Assembly (NCBI GenBank): GCA_947652605.1
Contig: OX393580.1
Span: 20,666,159-20,730,158, forward strand
Source of the DNA: Elmis aenea
Taxonomy: Eukaryota > Arthropoda > Insecta > Coleoptera > Elmidae
DNA length: 64,000 bases
Reading direction: 5' to 3'
Shown here in pieces: positions 1-11,800 of the stretch (its first letter is position 1; each line of letters opens with the position of its first letter). The position numbers were made by a program, and so were the translations under genes. Under the pieces are notes generated by a model. It did no database searches and was not told the DNA's origin. It worked only from the letters and a program-made list of their open reading frames with translations.

Positions 1-1533
1 AGTTGTTAATTCTTGTGTTAGTTCTCGTCCGCCGTATTTAAGTAGTTCGTTTGGTATTCCGTCTTGTCCAGCGCTCTTCCTGTTTTTTAACTTCTGCAGA
101 GCTAGTTGTACGTCGGATTTACAAATTTGGGCGTTTTCATTAATAGCTATTTCTGGTGTGTTTAGTTCCTCTTCTTCGTTTTGTGCTCTGTATAGATCCG
201 TTAGATAGTTGACCCAATCCTCTTTTTTTATGTGGTTTATTTCAATCAACTCGTTAACCTCTCTCCTCTGTGATCTGATGAGCCGCCAAATCTGCTTTTG
301 AAGTCCATAAAAGTCCTTTTCCAAGCGTTTTGAGAAGATTTCCCAGTATTGATTTTTGGTCTGTCTTACTAATTCATTGGTTTCATTCCTGATCCGTCGA
401 TACTTGTTGTATGATTGTGGCGTACCTAGCGTTCGATATGTGAGGTAAGCTTGTTTCTTCTCCTTGCATTTCTCCTTGACTTCTGGACAAAACCATGGTG
501 TTTTATTTGTGTTTATGTGGTTCTTTTTTACGGTTCTAGTTCCCAGTGCCTCATGTGCAGCAGTTTTAATGTTGTTTTTTATTTTTTCCCACGCTAGATT
601 GACGTCATCCCTGTCTGTGATTGAGTTTACCTTGATTTTTTCTTGTAGTCTTCTATCATAGAGTTCTTTTATTGTTGAGTCCCATAATGACTCTACATTG
701 ATTTTATGTTCTTGTATCGTAGATCTTGATTTTTTTGGTGGCTTAAAGTTCATTCTTATTCTTCCAAGTAGAAGACTATGGTCGCTCCCTATCTCTGCTG
801 AATTTAGCGTTCTAACCTCCAGTATTTGAAGCGGGTGAAAGTGTCTATTAGTGACAATATAATCAATTGTTGATTTATGGCCCCTGGTGTTTGCGAATGT
901 GTACTTATATTGATTTTTGAGGTCAAAAAAGGTGTTGTTGATCCGCAATTCGTTATAGGCGCACAGATTTATCATCATTTCTCCATTATCGTTAAGCACA
1001 TTTTCGTTAAATCTTTGTTTAACTCCTGGCACTATTTCAGTTCCGATACGGGCGTTAAAGTCTCCAAGAATGATGATCGGTTGATCGTTTGGTAATGAGT
1101 CCATTGCGGATTGAAGTTGGTCAAAAAAAAATTCTCTTTGATGTTGCGGTTTATTATCTTCAGGTGCATAGATTGACAATATGTTTATTCTTCGATCTTC
1201 TGATTTCATTCTAACAACTAGTATTCGTGAGGATATGTATTTACATTCCTGTATGCAGTTTTGGTATTTCTTATGGATTGCCAAGGCAACTCCTTCTTTT
1301 GCCCTTTCATGCTTCTCTACTCCGCTATAGATTACTATGTATTCTGCATACATTCTTTGGCCTCTCCCTTTCTTTTTGGTTTCTTGTAGTGCGCAGACAT
1401 CGATTTTGTTCTCCGTTAGTTCTTTTATTATTTCTTGGTCTTTATTGTTAAATGATTTTACGTTCCAAGTAGCAAAGCGCAATAGATTTCTCTTTTTCCA
1501 TCTCGCTATCCGTTTTCTCGCGTGGGTCGTCAT
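1..1533 (-). mobile_element. RTE-type LINE: endonuclease plus start of reverse transcriptase, runs off left edge
   Basis: Reading the minus strand from ATG at 1533 gives an uninterrupted frame of 511 codons to base 1, so the ORF continues outside the window. The N-terminal part is an apurinic-type endonuclease: ATWN at residues 21-24, LQET with the catalytic Glu at 51, GDFNAR with Asp158 and Asn160, and SDH at 250-252. A basic linker follows, and from about residue 480 the reverse transcriptase begins (AGQDGIPNELLK, Asp491). Endonuclease and RT in one ORF, with this RT entry motif, is the RTE/BovB-like layout. The protein nicks target DNA and primes reverse transcription of its own RNA. No stop or frameshift is visible, which suggests a young copy. 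Clade assignment rests on motif style; another APE-type LINE clade is possible. Confidence 0.85.
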
Positions 1534-1690
1534 AGGTATATCAGTCCTGGTCCGAGGCAAGTTTCCGGTTCTGTGAGCATATTTAACCTTTTTACCTCAG
1601 GTAGGGAGCTAACCTGACCTGAGAACCTTCCTCCTTTATCCGGGCTTAGGACCGGCAACATAACCGCTGAGCTACTCAATCCACCCAACG
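1534..1690 (-). promoter_or_regulatory. LINE 5' leader with tRNA-like A-box segment
   Basis: Directly upstream of the LINE ORF on the minus strand is a GC-richer leader. It contains GAGTAGCTCAGCGGTTA (about 1676-1660), which resembles a tRNA gene 5' half with a pol III A box (TRGYNNANNGG). No good B box is visible. It probably belongs to the element's 5' UTR/promoter. The outer boundary near 1690 is inferred from the change to AT-rich sequence. Confidence 0.4.
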
Positions 1691-2865
1691 ATCATGCAGG
1701 CGGCAATAATAAGTATAGCAATTAAAAAAATTAGTAAAATGAAGGATTAACAATTGTTATTAGCTATTAATGTTTAAAAAACATCTATGGAGCGCGTATT
1801 TCCATGGTAGGCATGCAACCCATGATACACCCCGTGTATCATGGGGTGTAGGCATGTAAGACGTCATGATAAACGTATTTTTTAATGTCCAATGAGCAAC
1901 TGAAAAGTATAGATTCATCAATTTAATTTCATACTTTATCACAAAATTACATTATTAATCCCAATCATTGCTATTAAGTTCGATGTAGACCAATAATACA
2001 TCGCACATTTTCTTAAAATTAAAAAAAATAATTGTATTTAACTTAACTTATGAAATTTACGTATGGTAATAACTTACACAATTATCACTAATGTCTTTTA
2101 AAGTCTTAGAACACACCCAAACACTCTGAACACGCAAGAAAAAATAAAACATGAATATTTCCCTATGCGCTCCATACTAATTATTTGAAATCTGGAGGTC
2201 TCAGCCTAGCGGCAAGCGAAACTCGACCATATATACACCTCAGCCAATAGAAACTTGTTCTCGGCTGTCCATACTCTGTTTATTAAGGTACCCTAGCTTA
2301 AGACTGTTTATATCGCCCTCTGTTTGACTGCTAACTAATTACTATCCAAAAGTAAACAAAACGGACCAGAGCACAAAAAAAAGCAGTTTTTTCAGTTTTT
2401 GAACACGGCGCACCACTTCAATTTTCCTGAATTTTTCAGGAAATATTAATTATAACTAAATACAACATATATGTAAGTGCCGTACTCATATCAATAAAAA
2501 AAAAACAATTGAAAAATGCATTTTAAATCTTAATTATTTTTTTTAATTTGAATTTTTCGTCAAACTTAAAAATAATTTTTTTTTTTAAATAAGATTGTTA
2601 TTCTGATCATTCATGAATTTTTTCAAAATTTTTCGATGATTCAGGGCAAAGAAAAAAAAATAAAAACGAAAAAACGGCTTTTTTCGATTACCAGGAGCAG
2701 GGGGCCAAAGGGAATGCTAAATTTATTGTAAATATTTTTTATTTTATGATACCTACATAGCAAAATAACTAATTTAAAGTTTGGTTTCAAGGGCCGCTGG
2801 CCTATCTTTATCCAGCTAGGCTCTTTCTGCAAAAGGAATATTTTAGGAATGAATCTTTTTTTCAG
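1691..2865. other. AT-rich non-coding stretch upstream of the first visible FIP200 exon
   Basis: No coding exon is supported. It holds a perfect 12-bp hairpin at 1819-1845, a slightly GC-richer patch at 2190-2340 with a CCAAT-like motif, and poly(A)/poly(T) runs at 2490-2660. It ends in a polypyrimidine tract and the acceptor AG at 2864-2865. It is most simply intron sequence of FIP200, because the exon at 2866 starts in the middle of the protein. Confidence 0.5.
1819..1845. repeat. Perfect 12-bp inverted repeat with 3-base loop
   Basis: CCCATGATACAC at 1819-1830 is followed by loop CCC and its exact reverse complement at 1834-1845. No transposon boundary or gene end is visible beside it. 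Confidence 0.7.
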
Positions 2866-5800
2866 AATCAGAATAGAGCAGGTAACCTTGGTGATCCGTC
2901 GATCCTTCCAGATCTGTGCGCGTCACATCGAAAGCAGCTCTTAGTGATGTTACACAACCATCAGCAACTCTGTGATATACGCCGTCGTTGTACGAGGGCA
3001 AAAGAAGAATTGAGTGTGAACCTTTATCAGAGACTAAAGTGGGTTATGTATGTAGAAAATTTAATGTTAGAAACGGATCAAAAACTAGTTGTGTACCACG
3101 AAAGCTTGAGAAGGTTGCGGAGGCACCTGGAAGTCCTCCAACAAATACATTTAGCTCCTGCTTCGTACTTATCAGCCGTTGCAGAGGTTGTCAGAAGAAG
3201 AGCTTTTTCGCAAGCGTTTTTATCAGTAAGTTCAATTCAAATTGGTCCCCTGTCCTTTATCATAACTTGGAATTTTTGCAGTGGGCTTCGGAACTAGCGT
3301 GCCACCTTTTAACAATACACAACGACGAAGTAACGAGACGGAAAGACTTCCAAGTTCAATTCGAGGGCCACTTTCTAAACACTTTATTTCCCGGAATGGA
3401 AGACTTTCCTCCGTCGTTCGCGACGCAGGCTCCCTCGATATTCGACTCTAATCTGCCGAAATTAACAGTCGAGGACGTCGAACATCTCAAACGGGAATTA
3501 CCCGACCTGACGCAGAACCTAATCGTGCCTGATACATCGGCGATTACGAATTTTTTTATAATAAAATCGTTGGTGAAGGCCGAACTCGATAAGGTAGACG
3601 ATATCGGAGTCGAGGAAAAGTTGGTTCAAGTCGTGACCGAAGTCGGATTAGCCAGTAATTTAGATCAGAATTTATTGAAGCCTACCGAGAGCGAAACTTG
3701 TTTGACGGCCCACGGAATTCCACATTTAAAAGACTTAGACAGGTTGGTGATGAAGTTAATTCAATTGTTCTGGCTAATTATTTTTCATTTGTTTTAAAAT
3801 CAGAGAGATGCAAAAAATAGAACTTTATATTTCGCTTGTAACTTTTTCATTTGTTTATCGATATTTAACTTAGTTCAATTGTTTCGGCCAATAAACTTTC
3901 ATTTGTTTTAAAATCAGGGAGATCCAAAAAATAAAACTTTATATTTTGCTTGTAACTTTTATTTACTTATTGATTTTTTCGATTTTCAGCTTAATTCAAT
4001 TGTTTTGGATAGTAAACTTTCATTTGTTTTAAAATCAGGGTGATTCAAAAAATATAACTTGATGTTTTACGTTTTAACTATACAGGGTGAACCAAATTCG
4101 AATGTTTTACGGGGTATCTCGGTTACCGCAATAGATAGCGAAAATCTGATTTCGGTCTACCTGGCTATTTTTTTGAGAAAATAACGCCTATGCAATCAGA
4201 TATTTTCTGTCGGATTCCATTTTGGCACTACAGACGAAAATTTAAATTTCATCATTTTCGAAATTTTGCTTTAACTTCTCTATTTATTAAATTAGAACAA
4301 AACGTTATGTACGTTATTTATACAGATTTTTATGCTTAATTTAAAAACAAAAATACATTTTATTTAGCCATCTTGACTTTTGAGATATGGAGCAAACTTA
4401 CATTTTTTTAAATGGAAACCCTAGTTGGCCATGACTTTATGCGAAAGAGTATTTTTTTAGCTTTTCAAAAATACATAGTTTTATACAGGGTGTCCAGTTT
4501 AAAATGAAGTACATGGGGATCTCGGAAACCGTTAGAAATACAAAATCGGTTAAATGGGGAAAAAGTTGCGCAATTACATGCGTAACAATAATCCACTTTT
4601 ACATTTTCAATAATTCATACTGTAACGTGGTACCACCATGAAAACGAAAAATGTGCATTTTCTTAAAACCTCCATATTACCTTTGTTTGAAAAGATTTTT
4701 GCGCCAAATTTTCAAGATCGGGGAAGTAACCAATAAGGATTTCAAAAATGACATTAAAAATATTCTAGGCCTACTATGTTTCGCGCGGCCATAGCCAACT
4801 TTTGTTTTTCTTATGGACGCCATATTGGATTTTTGCATTTTTGAAATCTCCATAAAAAATGCTTTTCAACCATGTAAGACATCGGTATGTTTAACCTAGG
4901 GAAAATATGAAAATTTGCAAAATGAAGGTTTCACCACAGTAGGCCTTGGTGTCGTGATTAAACAATTGCAACGACTATTTCTAACAACTGTCAAATAATA
5001 CATATTTTGCTGTAGTGCTAACAAATTAGTGATTTCCGAGTTTTAAATGGATCGTTTTACAAATAAGCATAAATATGAAATGTTAGAGTGCTTTATTCTC
5101 TGTAGGAGAAATGATATGAAATGTCCATAAAAAATTCTTTTCAACCATGTAAGACATCGGTATGTTTAACCTAGGGAAAATTTGCAAAATTAACGTTTTA
5201 GCACAGTAGGCCTTGGTATCTCTTTAAAAATTAATTCTAATGTTACTTGTTAACACCAAAATAAACGAAGGAGTGGTATGACACATTTATTAAATTAAAT
5301 ACAAGAACAGCGAAAAAAGTTAGGTGCTTAAGTATTATTAACGAAGCATGTGTTCAAAGATGCCACCGTTCTCTTGTAGGCACATTGTACATCGTTTTAA
5401 AACTGCCTCACAGGATTGTCTTATCATGTTCGGTGTCATTCCATTTACCGCTTCTTCAACTGCCTGACGTAGTTCTTCTACAGTTTCGTAGGATTTTGAG
5501 TACACCTGATCTTTTAAGTAACCCCAAACAAAAAAATCAAGGGGGGTGAGGTCCGGCGATCTAGCAGGCCACCTTGTTGGCCCCCGGTTTCCTATCCAGT
5601 TATCATGGTATTCATTATTTAAAAAGTCTGTAACAATATTCGCATTATGTGCTGGAAAATTAGATTTTGTAAAGTATCAAGCGGAAGTTCGGTAATTCGT
5701 TCTGCTACATTAGTTTGTAAAAGGTTTAAATATCGCACAGAATTAAGGTTTTCATCGTAGAAAAATGGGCCAACGATGTGGGTACCAACAACACCTATCC

Positions 5801-8800
5801 AAACATTGAATCCCCATTTAATCTGTTGTCTTAATCCACGAAATATTTGAGGATTTTCATCAGACCAAAAAACTGTATTTTTACGATTAAATAATCCGCA
5901 ATTAGTAAATCGGCTTTCGTCCGACCACAAGATTTTCATAGTAAAGTTTGGAATTTCATTATGTTTTCTGATGAACCATCGACAAAATTCCATTCTTCTT
6001 ATCCGATCACCGTTTTGAAGTCCTTGACAGGGGCGTTCACGATAGGGATGATACTTACAACGTTTTAAAATTGTACTGGCAGTTGATCGAGCGACACCTA
6101 TTGTGTTCTCTATCTCACGTAAAGACGTACGTGGATTGTCAATTACGGCTTGCAGAACGAAATTTTCTTTATTTTCCTCGGTGCGCCGATTTCTTTTCGA
6201 CTTAACAAAGCTTCCGTTATTTATTAAGTTATCACTTAATCGCCGAAACATGCTTCTACCTGACTGACGTCTTTCCGGGTATTTATTGAAATACATTTCT
6301 GCAGCCATAATATCGTTTCTCCTACAGAGAATAAAGCACTCCAACATTTCATATTTATGCTTATTTGTAAAACGATCCATTTAAAACTCGGAAATCACTA
6401 ATTTGTTAGCACTACAGAAAAATATGTATTATTTGACAGTTGTTAGAAATAGTCGTTGCAATTGTTTAATCACGACACCAAGGCCTACTGTGGTGAAACC
6501 TTAATTTTGCAAATTTTCATATTTTCCCTAGGTTAAACATACCGATGTCTTACATGGTTGAAAAGCATTTTTTATGGAGATTTCAAAAATGCAAAAATCC
6601 AATATGGCGTCCATAAGAAAAACAAAAGTTGGCTATGGCCGCGCGAAACATAGTAGGCCTAGAATATTTTTAATGTCATTTTTGAAATCCTTATTGGTTA
6701 CTTCCCCGATCCTGAAAATTTGGCGCAAAAATCTTTTCAAACAAAGGTAATATGGAGGTTTTAAGAAAATGCACATTTTTCGTTTTCATGGTGGTACCAC
6801 GTTACAGTATGAATTATTGAAAATGTAAAAGTGGATTATTGTTACGCATGTAATTGCGCAACTTTTTCCCCATTTAACCGATTTTGTATTTCTAACGGTT
6901 TCCGAGATCCTCATGTACTTCATTTTAAACTGGACACCCTGTATATTTGTTGCAAAAAATAACCGAGATATGGCCAATTTTGTAAAAATTTGATCATCAT
7001 AGTTTGCCATGATTTCATAAACAAGTTATGTTTTCAAATATTAAACAACTAAACGTCATTTCGAAGTACATTTGTCAATTTTAAAGCAAATCCGTGTATT
7101 CTTTAGTATTTTATAACTGTTTATTGTGATATTGTGAACATAGCTAAATTTGAACTTTTTGAAAAGTTTAATATGTTTGAATATTACTTTGTAAGTGATA
7201 AAAACGTAGCGGTTGCTGCAGAATTTACTTGGCAATGACGTTTAGTTGTTTAATAATTGCAAACATCAGTTGTTTCGAAATCATGGCAAACTTTGATGAT
7301 TGAATTTTTACAAAATTGGCCATATCTCGTTAATTTTTTACAACAAATATATAAAATTATATATTTTTTAAAAGCTCTTTCACATGAAGTCATGGCCGAC
7401 TAGGGGTTCCATTTAAAAATATATAAGTTTACTCCATATCTCGAGTCAAGATGATTAAAAAAAAACTACTGTTTTTAAATTAAGCATAAAAATCTGTATA
7501 AAAAACCTATATAACATTTTGTTCTAATTTAATAAATAAAGAAGTTATAGCAAAATTTCAAAAATGATGAAATTTCAATTTTCGTCTGTAGTGCCAAAAT
7601 GGAATCCGATAGGAAAAATCTGATTGCATAGGCGTTATTTTCTCAAAAAAATTGCCCAAGAGACCGAAATCAGATTTTCTCTATCTATTGCGGTAACCGA
7701 GATACCCCGTAAAACATGTGAATTTGGTCCACCCTGTACACATTTAAATTTGTGTCTAAAAGGGCAAGTTCAGGGATGACAGAATTTACAAAAGCTACAT
7801 TTGGTTTAGTAAAACAATAGAAATTTTGATACCTTATGTAATGTGGCCTACAGTTCTGGCTAAAATATAAGCCAAAAATTGTGAAAATCAATTCGTAAAT
7901 GTAAAAGTTATTAGCCAAATAAAAGATTTCCTGTTTCGCTCCACCCAGTATAACGAATTTTATTGTTAGTAGTGTTTGTTTATTGGTAGTTTTTGATGTA
8001 GGCTTTTTTTTCAGGGGTTGTGAATCAGAAACTGACACAGAAGAATTCGAAAAAGTCGGCCAAAGCCCGCTAGAGCTAAATTTCGATAAAGAAATTCCAT
8101 CCACACGTCCAAAAACTCAAGATGTATCGACGTTGACAGAGGTTGGTGATAGAAATCCTATACCCCCCAGGAAACCTCCCCGCGCTTTCCAAAAATCACA
8201 AGCGTCGTCCCAATGTTCCGACAACTACTCAAACATCATAATCAGTTCTAGCAACACTTCCCACATGTTATCCACTAACACTAACTCGAGCTTACAGTCG
8301 CAACGTACGTTAAGCATCAGCGGCAGTCAAAGCAACACAGAAAGCTTCACTAACATTAAAAACCCCTCTTTGGAATCGATTGACGAGCTGTCGAGTCTCA
8401 AAAATTTCAACTCGAACACTGAAAGTTGTTTCAACTCGCACCACCAACAAATGCAGAGTTACGTTTCCACCCATTTCTCCCGTTCTAAATCTTTATCTCC
8501 TAACACCCCTCAGAGTCCGAGAGAACTGCAAGTGGAGCAGCTATCTCCCAATTCTCCCGTTCAAGGCCACCAACCTAACGAGTTTATAACTGACGAGTTT
8601 TATATTGACGAAAGTTTACCTTCGAGTTTGAGTATTGAAACTACTGGACAAAGCCAAGGGGAATTTGTCAGGCAACTTGATACTGCGAATAATGTCGTAG
8701 CTTTATTACAGGTACCTAAAATGATAGTGCACGTTTTATTATTTGATTTTGCGATAGACGTACACTCTCGAAACATATTCATTGCTTTTCTTAAGGCAGA

Positions 8801-11800
8801 TATTTTATTGACGGACGTAACCGAAATATGACACACCGGACATCAAAATTTTGCAATTAATTTTCAGCAATGAATGTGTATTTTGATCCAAGTATGCATT
8901 TCAAATTCCCCACATTTTTTGGTTGATTATTTGTTATTATTTCTATGCATTGCTTTTATTGGTATTTTCCTAAGTTAATTTTGATTCTTTTATTGGCAAA
9001 GTAAATGAGTAAAATTGTTTTTAGTACTTTAGTTTGTTAGAATTTTGCTAGAAATTGGTGGTCTTGTTGTATCCTCATGTTCCTTTTATCACCTCCCATC
9101 GACAGCTTGTTATTTTTTTAGTTTATTGTAAATATAGTGATATACAGAGTGTGTAAAAATTGGCGGAAGCTCTACACGTGGTGATGTTCTTCGTAAAATT
9201 CGAAGTCGAAAATCTTAATACGAAAATGTTGTACCATGCTGTGTCTGCAAGAGGTCCTCAAAGTTTTGACATTCGGTCCTTCAATAAGCGTTATTATTTA
9301 ATACTTGCAAATGAAAAAGCTGCAATTTGGAATAAAAATAAATTTCGAATAGTATTTTTTCCTAGATATTATGTTTTTCCTTTCAAAAATTGTTGTTGAA
9401 AATATGTAAATCACTGATTTGAATGAAAATAATACATATGGCAACATTGCCATTAGCTGTCATCTCTGTTTTTCTCGTAATTATTTCTAGTTTGTGTTTT
9501 ACGATACCCAAAAGTTTGCAGCTATGTTTACGAACTGAAGGCATTCAGTTCGAACAAAAATTGTAAATACCTAAGTAAAAATTGCTGATAAAAAAATGTC
9601 CAAACACAAATCAATGTATGCAATGTTGCCAATTTTTTCTTTCTTTAAATGGTTCCTGAGGCCATAGGAAGCATGGTACAACATTTTTGTATCAAGATTT
9701 TCGACTTAGAATTTTACGAAGAACATCGTCACGTGTAGCGCTTCCGCCAGTTTATACACACCCTGTATACAGGGTGTTTCTTAAGTATTGCAAAAAAATT
9801 CTGGGGGTGATTCCTGATCGAAAATTAGGAGGGGTCTTTCATATAAATTTTTTCCTTAGATGTCTCCTTTCGGAGTTACACCCCTCTAAAGGGGAGCGGA
9901 AAAATTAGGTTTTTATTTTATTTCTTAAATTTGGATAAATGTAGGAGAATAATATTTGGTAGATGTTTTAACTTATTAAAAGGTTTCCCATTGTAATATT
10001 TTTAATTATCACCCACCTTCACAGGGGGCTGAAAAGTGCGACCCCTGTTGGTTTTTTTATCAGAACTTTTTGGTTGGTTTGAAAGCTTGATTTATTTAGA
10101 AACTTTTTTATTCTTTAGTTTTTCTCGTTAAACCTACCGTTTTTGAGTAAAAAATAACATAAGTAAACACGAACCATCAAATATTCCAATATAAAACGAT
10201 TCATTTTGGTGGTTGCCATGGTTTGTTTATGTTCTTATTGGGTAGAATAAATTGACAGATGTTATTCATTTTTGACGTTAACGCGGCGACAACGCTATAA
10301 CACCTGTCAATTCTACCCAATATGAACATAAACAAACCATGGCAACCACCAAAATGAATCGTTTTATGTTGGAATATTTTTAATGGTTCATGTTTGCTTT
10401 TTTATTTTTTACTTAAAAACGGTAGGTTTTACGAGAAAAACTATAGAATAAAAAAAGTTTCTAAATAAATCCAGCTTTTAAAAAACAAATTTTTAAACTT
10501 CCAAAAAGTTCTGATAAAAAAAACAACAGGGGTCGCACTTTTCAGCCCCCTGTGAACGAGGGTGATGATTAAAAATATTACTATGGGAAACCTTTCAATA
10601 AGTATAAAACATCTACGTAATATCATTATCCTACATTTATCCAAATTTGAGAAATAAAATAAAACCCAATTTTGCCGCTCCCCTTTAGAGGGTTGTAACT
10701 CCAAAAGGAGACGTCTAAGGAAAAAATTGTATGTATATGAAAGACCCCCCTTAATTTTTGATAAGGAATCGCCTCCTGAAGTTTTTTGCAATACTTAAGA
10801 AACACCCTGTATATTCGTGGCTGGACTTCCACTAATTTAGGCAATTCTTCGTACATAATTGTTGTATGTACAGGCATTTCTTCTATAGGCAACCATGTGC
10901 TATAGGCAATCACTTGTACGTATGTGTTGCATGGGAAACGTTAAAGAGAAATATAAACTTTGCTTTATTAAAAACTTTTTGAATATTGTTGTAAAATTCA
11001 ACCTTCAGGACACATTAAACCTCAAGCACTAAATATTGCCTTTATTAGAAAATTTTTTGATGAAATTTTATTGCCCGTTTCAATACAAATCTTTTTTATA
11101 GGATAATCTTGAAAACTCACGGTCTGAACATGACAGACTAAAATCTCTCCTTCTAAAAATGGCTTGGCTGGCGCAGCAAGCCATCACCCAACTCAAACAG
11201 GAACTGAACGATCTTAAGACATACTTCCTTTCCGAACGAAGCACACTAGAATCACAATACGAGAGCCTCAGCAGTTCGTGGGAGAATCTGATGGTCGAAA
11301 AGGACAACAAAGAACGCGAAGTCATACAGAGGATAACCGTTGACCACGAACTAGAAATCAGCGATCACAAAAAACTCGCTGAAACTAAAAACGACGAAAT
11401 TGTGAGCTTGAGAAATGAAATATCGTGTCTGGAGACGTCCCTGCGCAATTCCTTTGAGGAGTCGGTTAAAGTAAAACAAGACGTGGAGCAGTTGGTCGAG
11501 GAACATGGCAAGAAAATCGTCGAATTGAGGAACATGATCGATAATGTTAAAGTAGAAAAAGATAAAAGCGTGAAGGAGATCACAGAGCAACTCAATCGGG
11601 AACACAAAACTGAAATAGAAAACATTAGGAGCCGATTTAGGCTCATGGCCATCACAAAAATGGAACGCAGTCCGTCGGACACGAGCCTCGAAAGGATAGA
11701 ACGTTCTGACATCAAAGATCTCGGCAACCATGAGTCCCTGATCCTCCACATTAAAGAAAACTGCGAAATCGAAAAGCAGGATGCTGTTTCGCAAGCGATC

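Larger units (their letters stand above)
4081..7738. mobile_element. Outer palindromic TIR element, split by a nested transposon
   Basis: The left end TACAGGGTGAACCAAATT at 4081 and the right end GGTCCACCCTGTA at 7738 face each other. The left arm (4081-4483) matches the reverse complement of 7738 down to about 7350 with scattered differences, so the arms are about 400 bp long. The rest of the right half (6944-7345) contains another imperfect inverted repeat. TA flanks and CAGGGTG ends fit Tc1/mariner-type non-autonomous elements. No ORF belongs to the outer element. Confidence 0.75.
3743..8014 (+). other. FIP200 intron 2 (4.3 kb), mostly mobile elements
   Basis: Donor CAG|GTTGGT at 3743 and acceptor TTTTTTTCAG ending at 8014. 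Exon 2 leaves two bases (AG) that are completed by the first base of exon 3. At 3750-4070 there are three diverged copies of a roughly 120-bp unit (repeated TTTCATTTGTTTTAAAATCAG starts near 3784, 3896 and 4018). The nested transposon pair occupies 4081-7738. Confidence 0.8.
8712..11101 (+). other. FIP200 intron 3, containing a MITE and a foldback element
   Basis: Donor CAG|GTACCT at 8712, acceptor TTTTTTATAG ending at 11101; phase 0 on both sides. About 70% of the intron is made of the two TIR elements at 9143-10811. The remaining parts (8712-9140 and 10812-11101) show no coding. Confidence 0.8.

Noticed and set aside
464..1576. Plus-strand open frames over the left-edge LINE
   Set aside because: They are shadows of the 511-codon minus-strand frame, which carries all endonuclease motifs.
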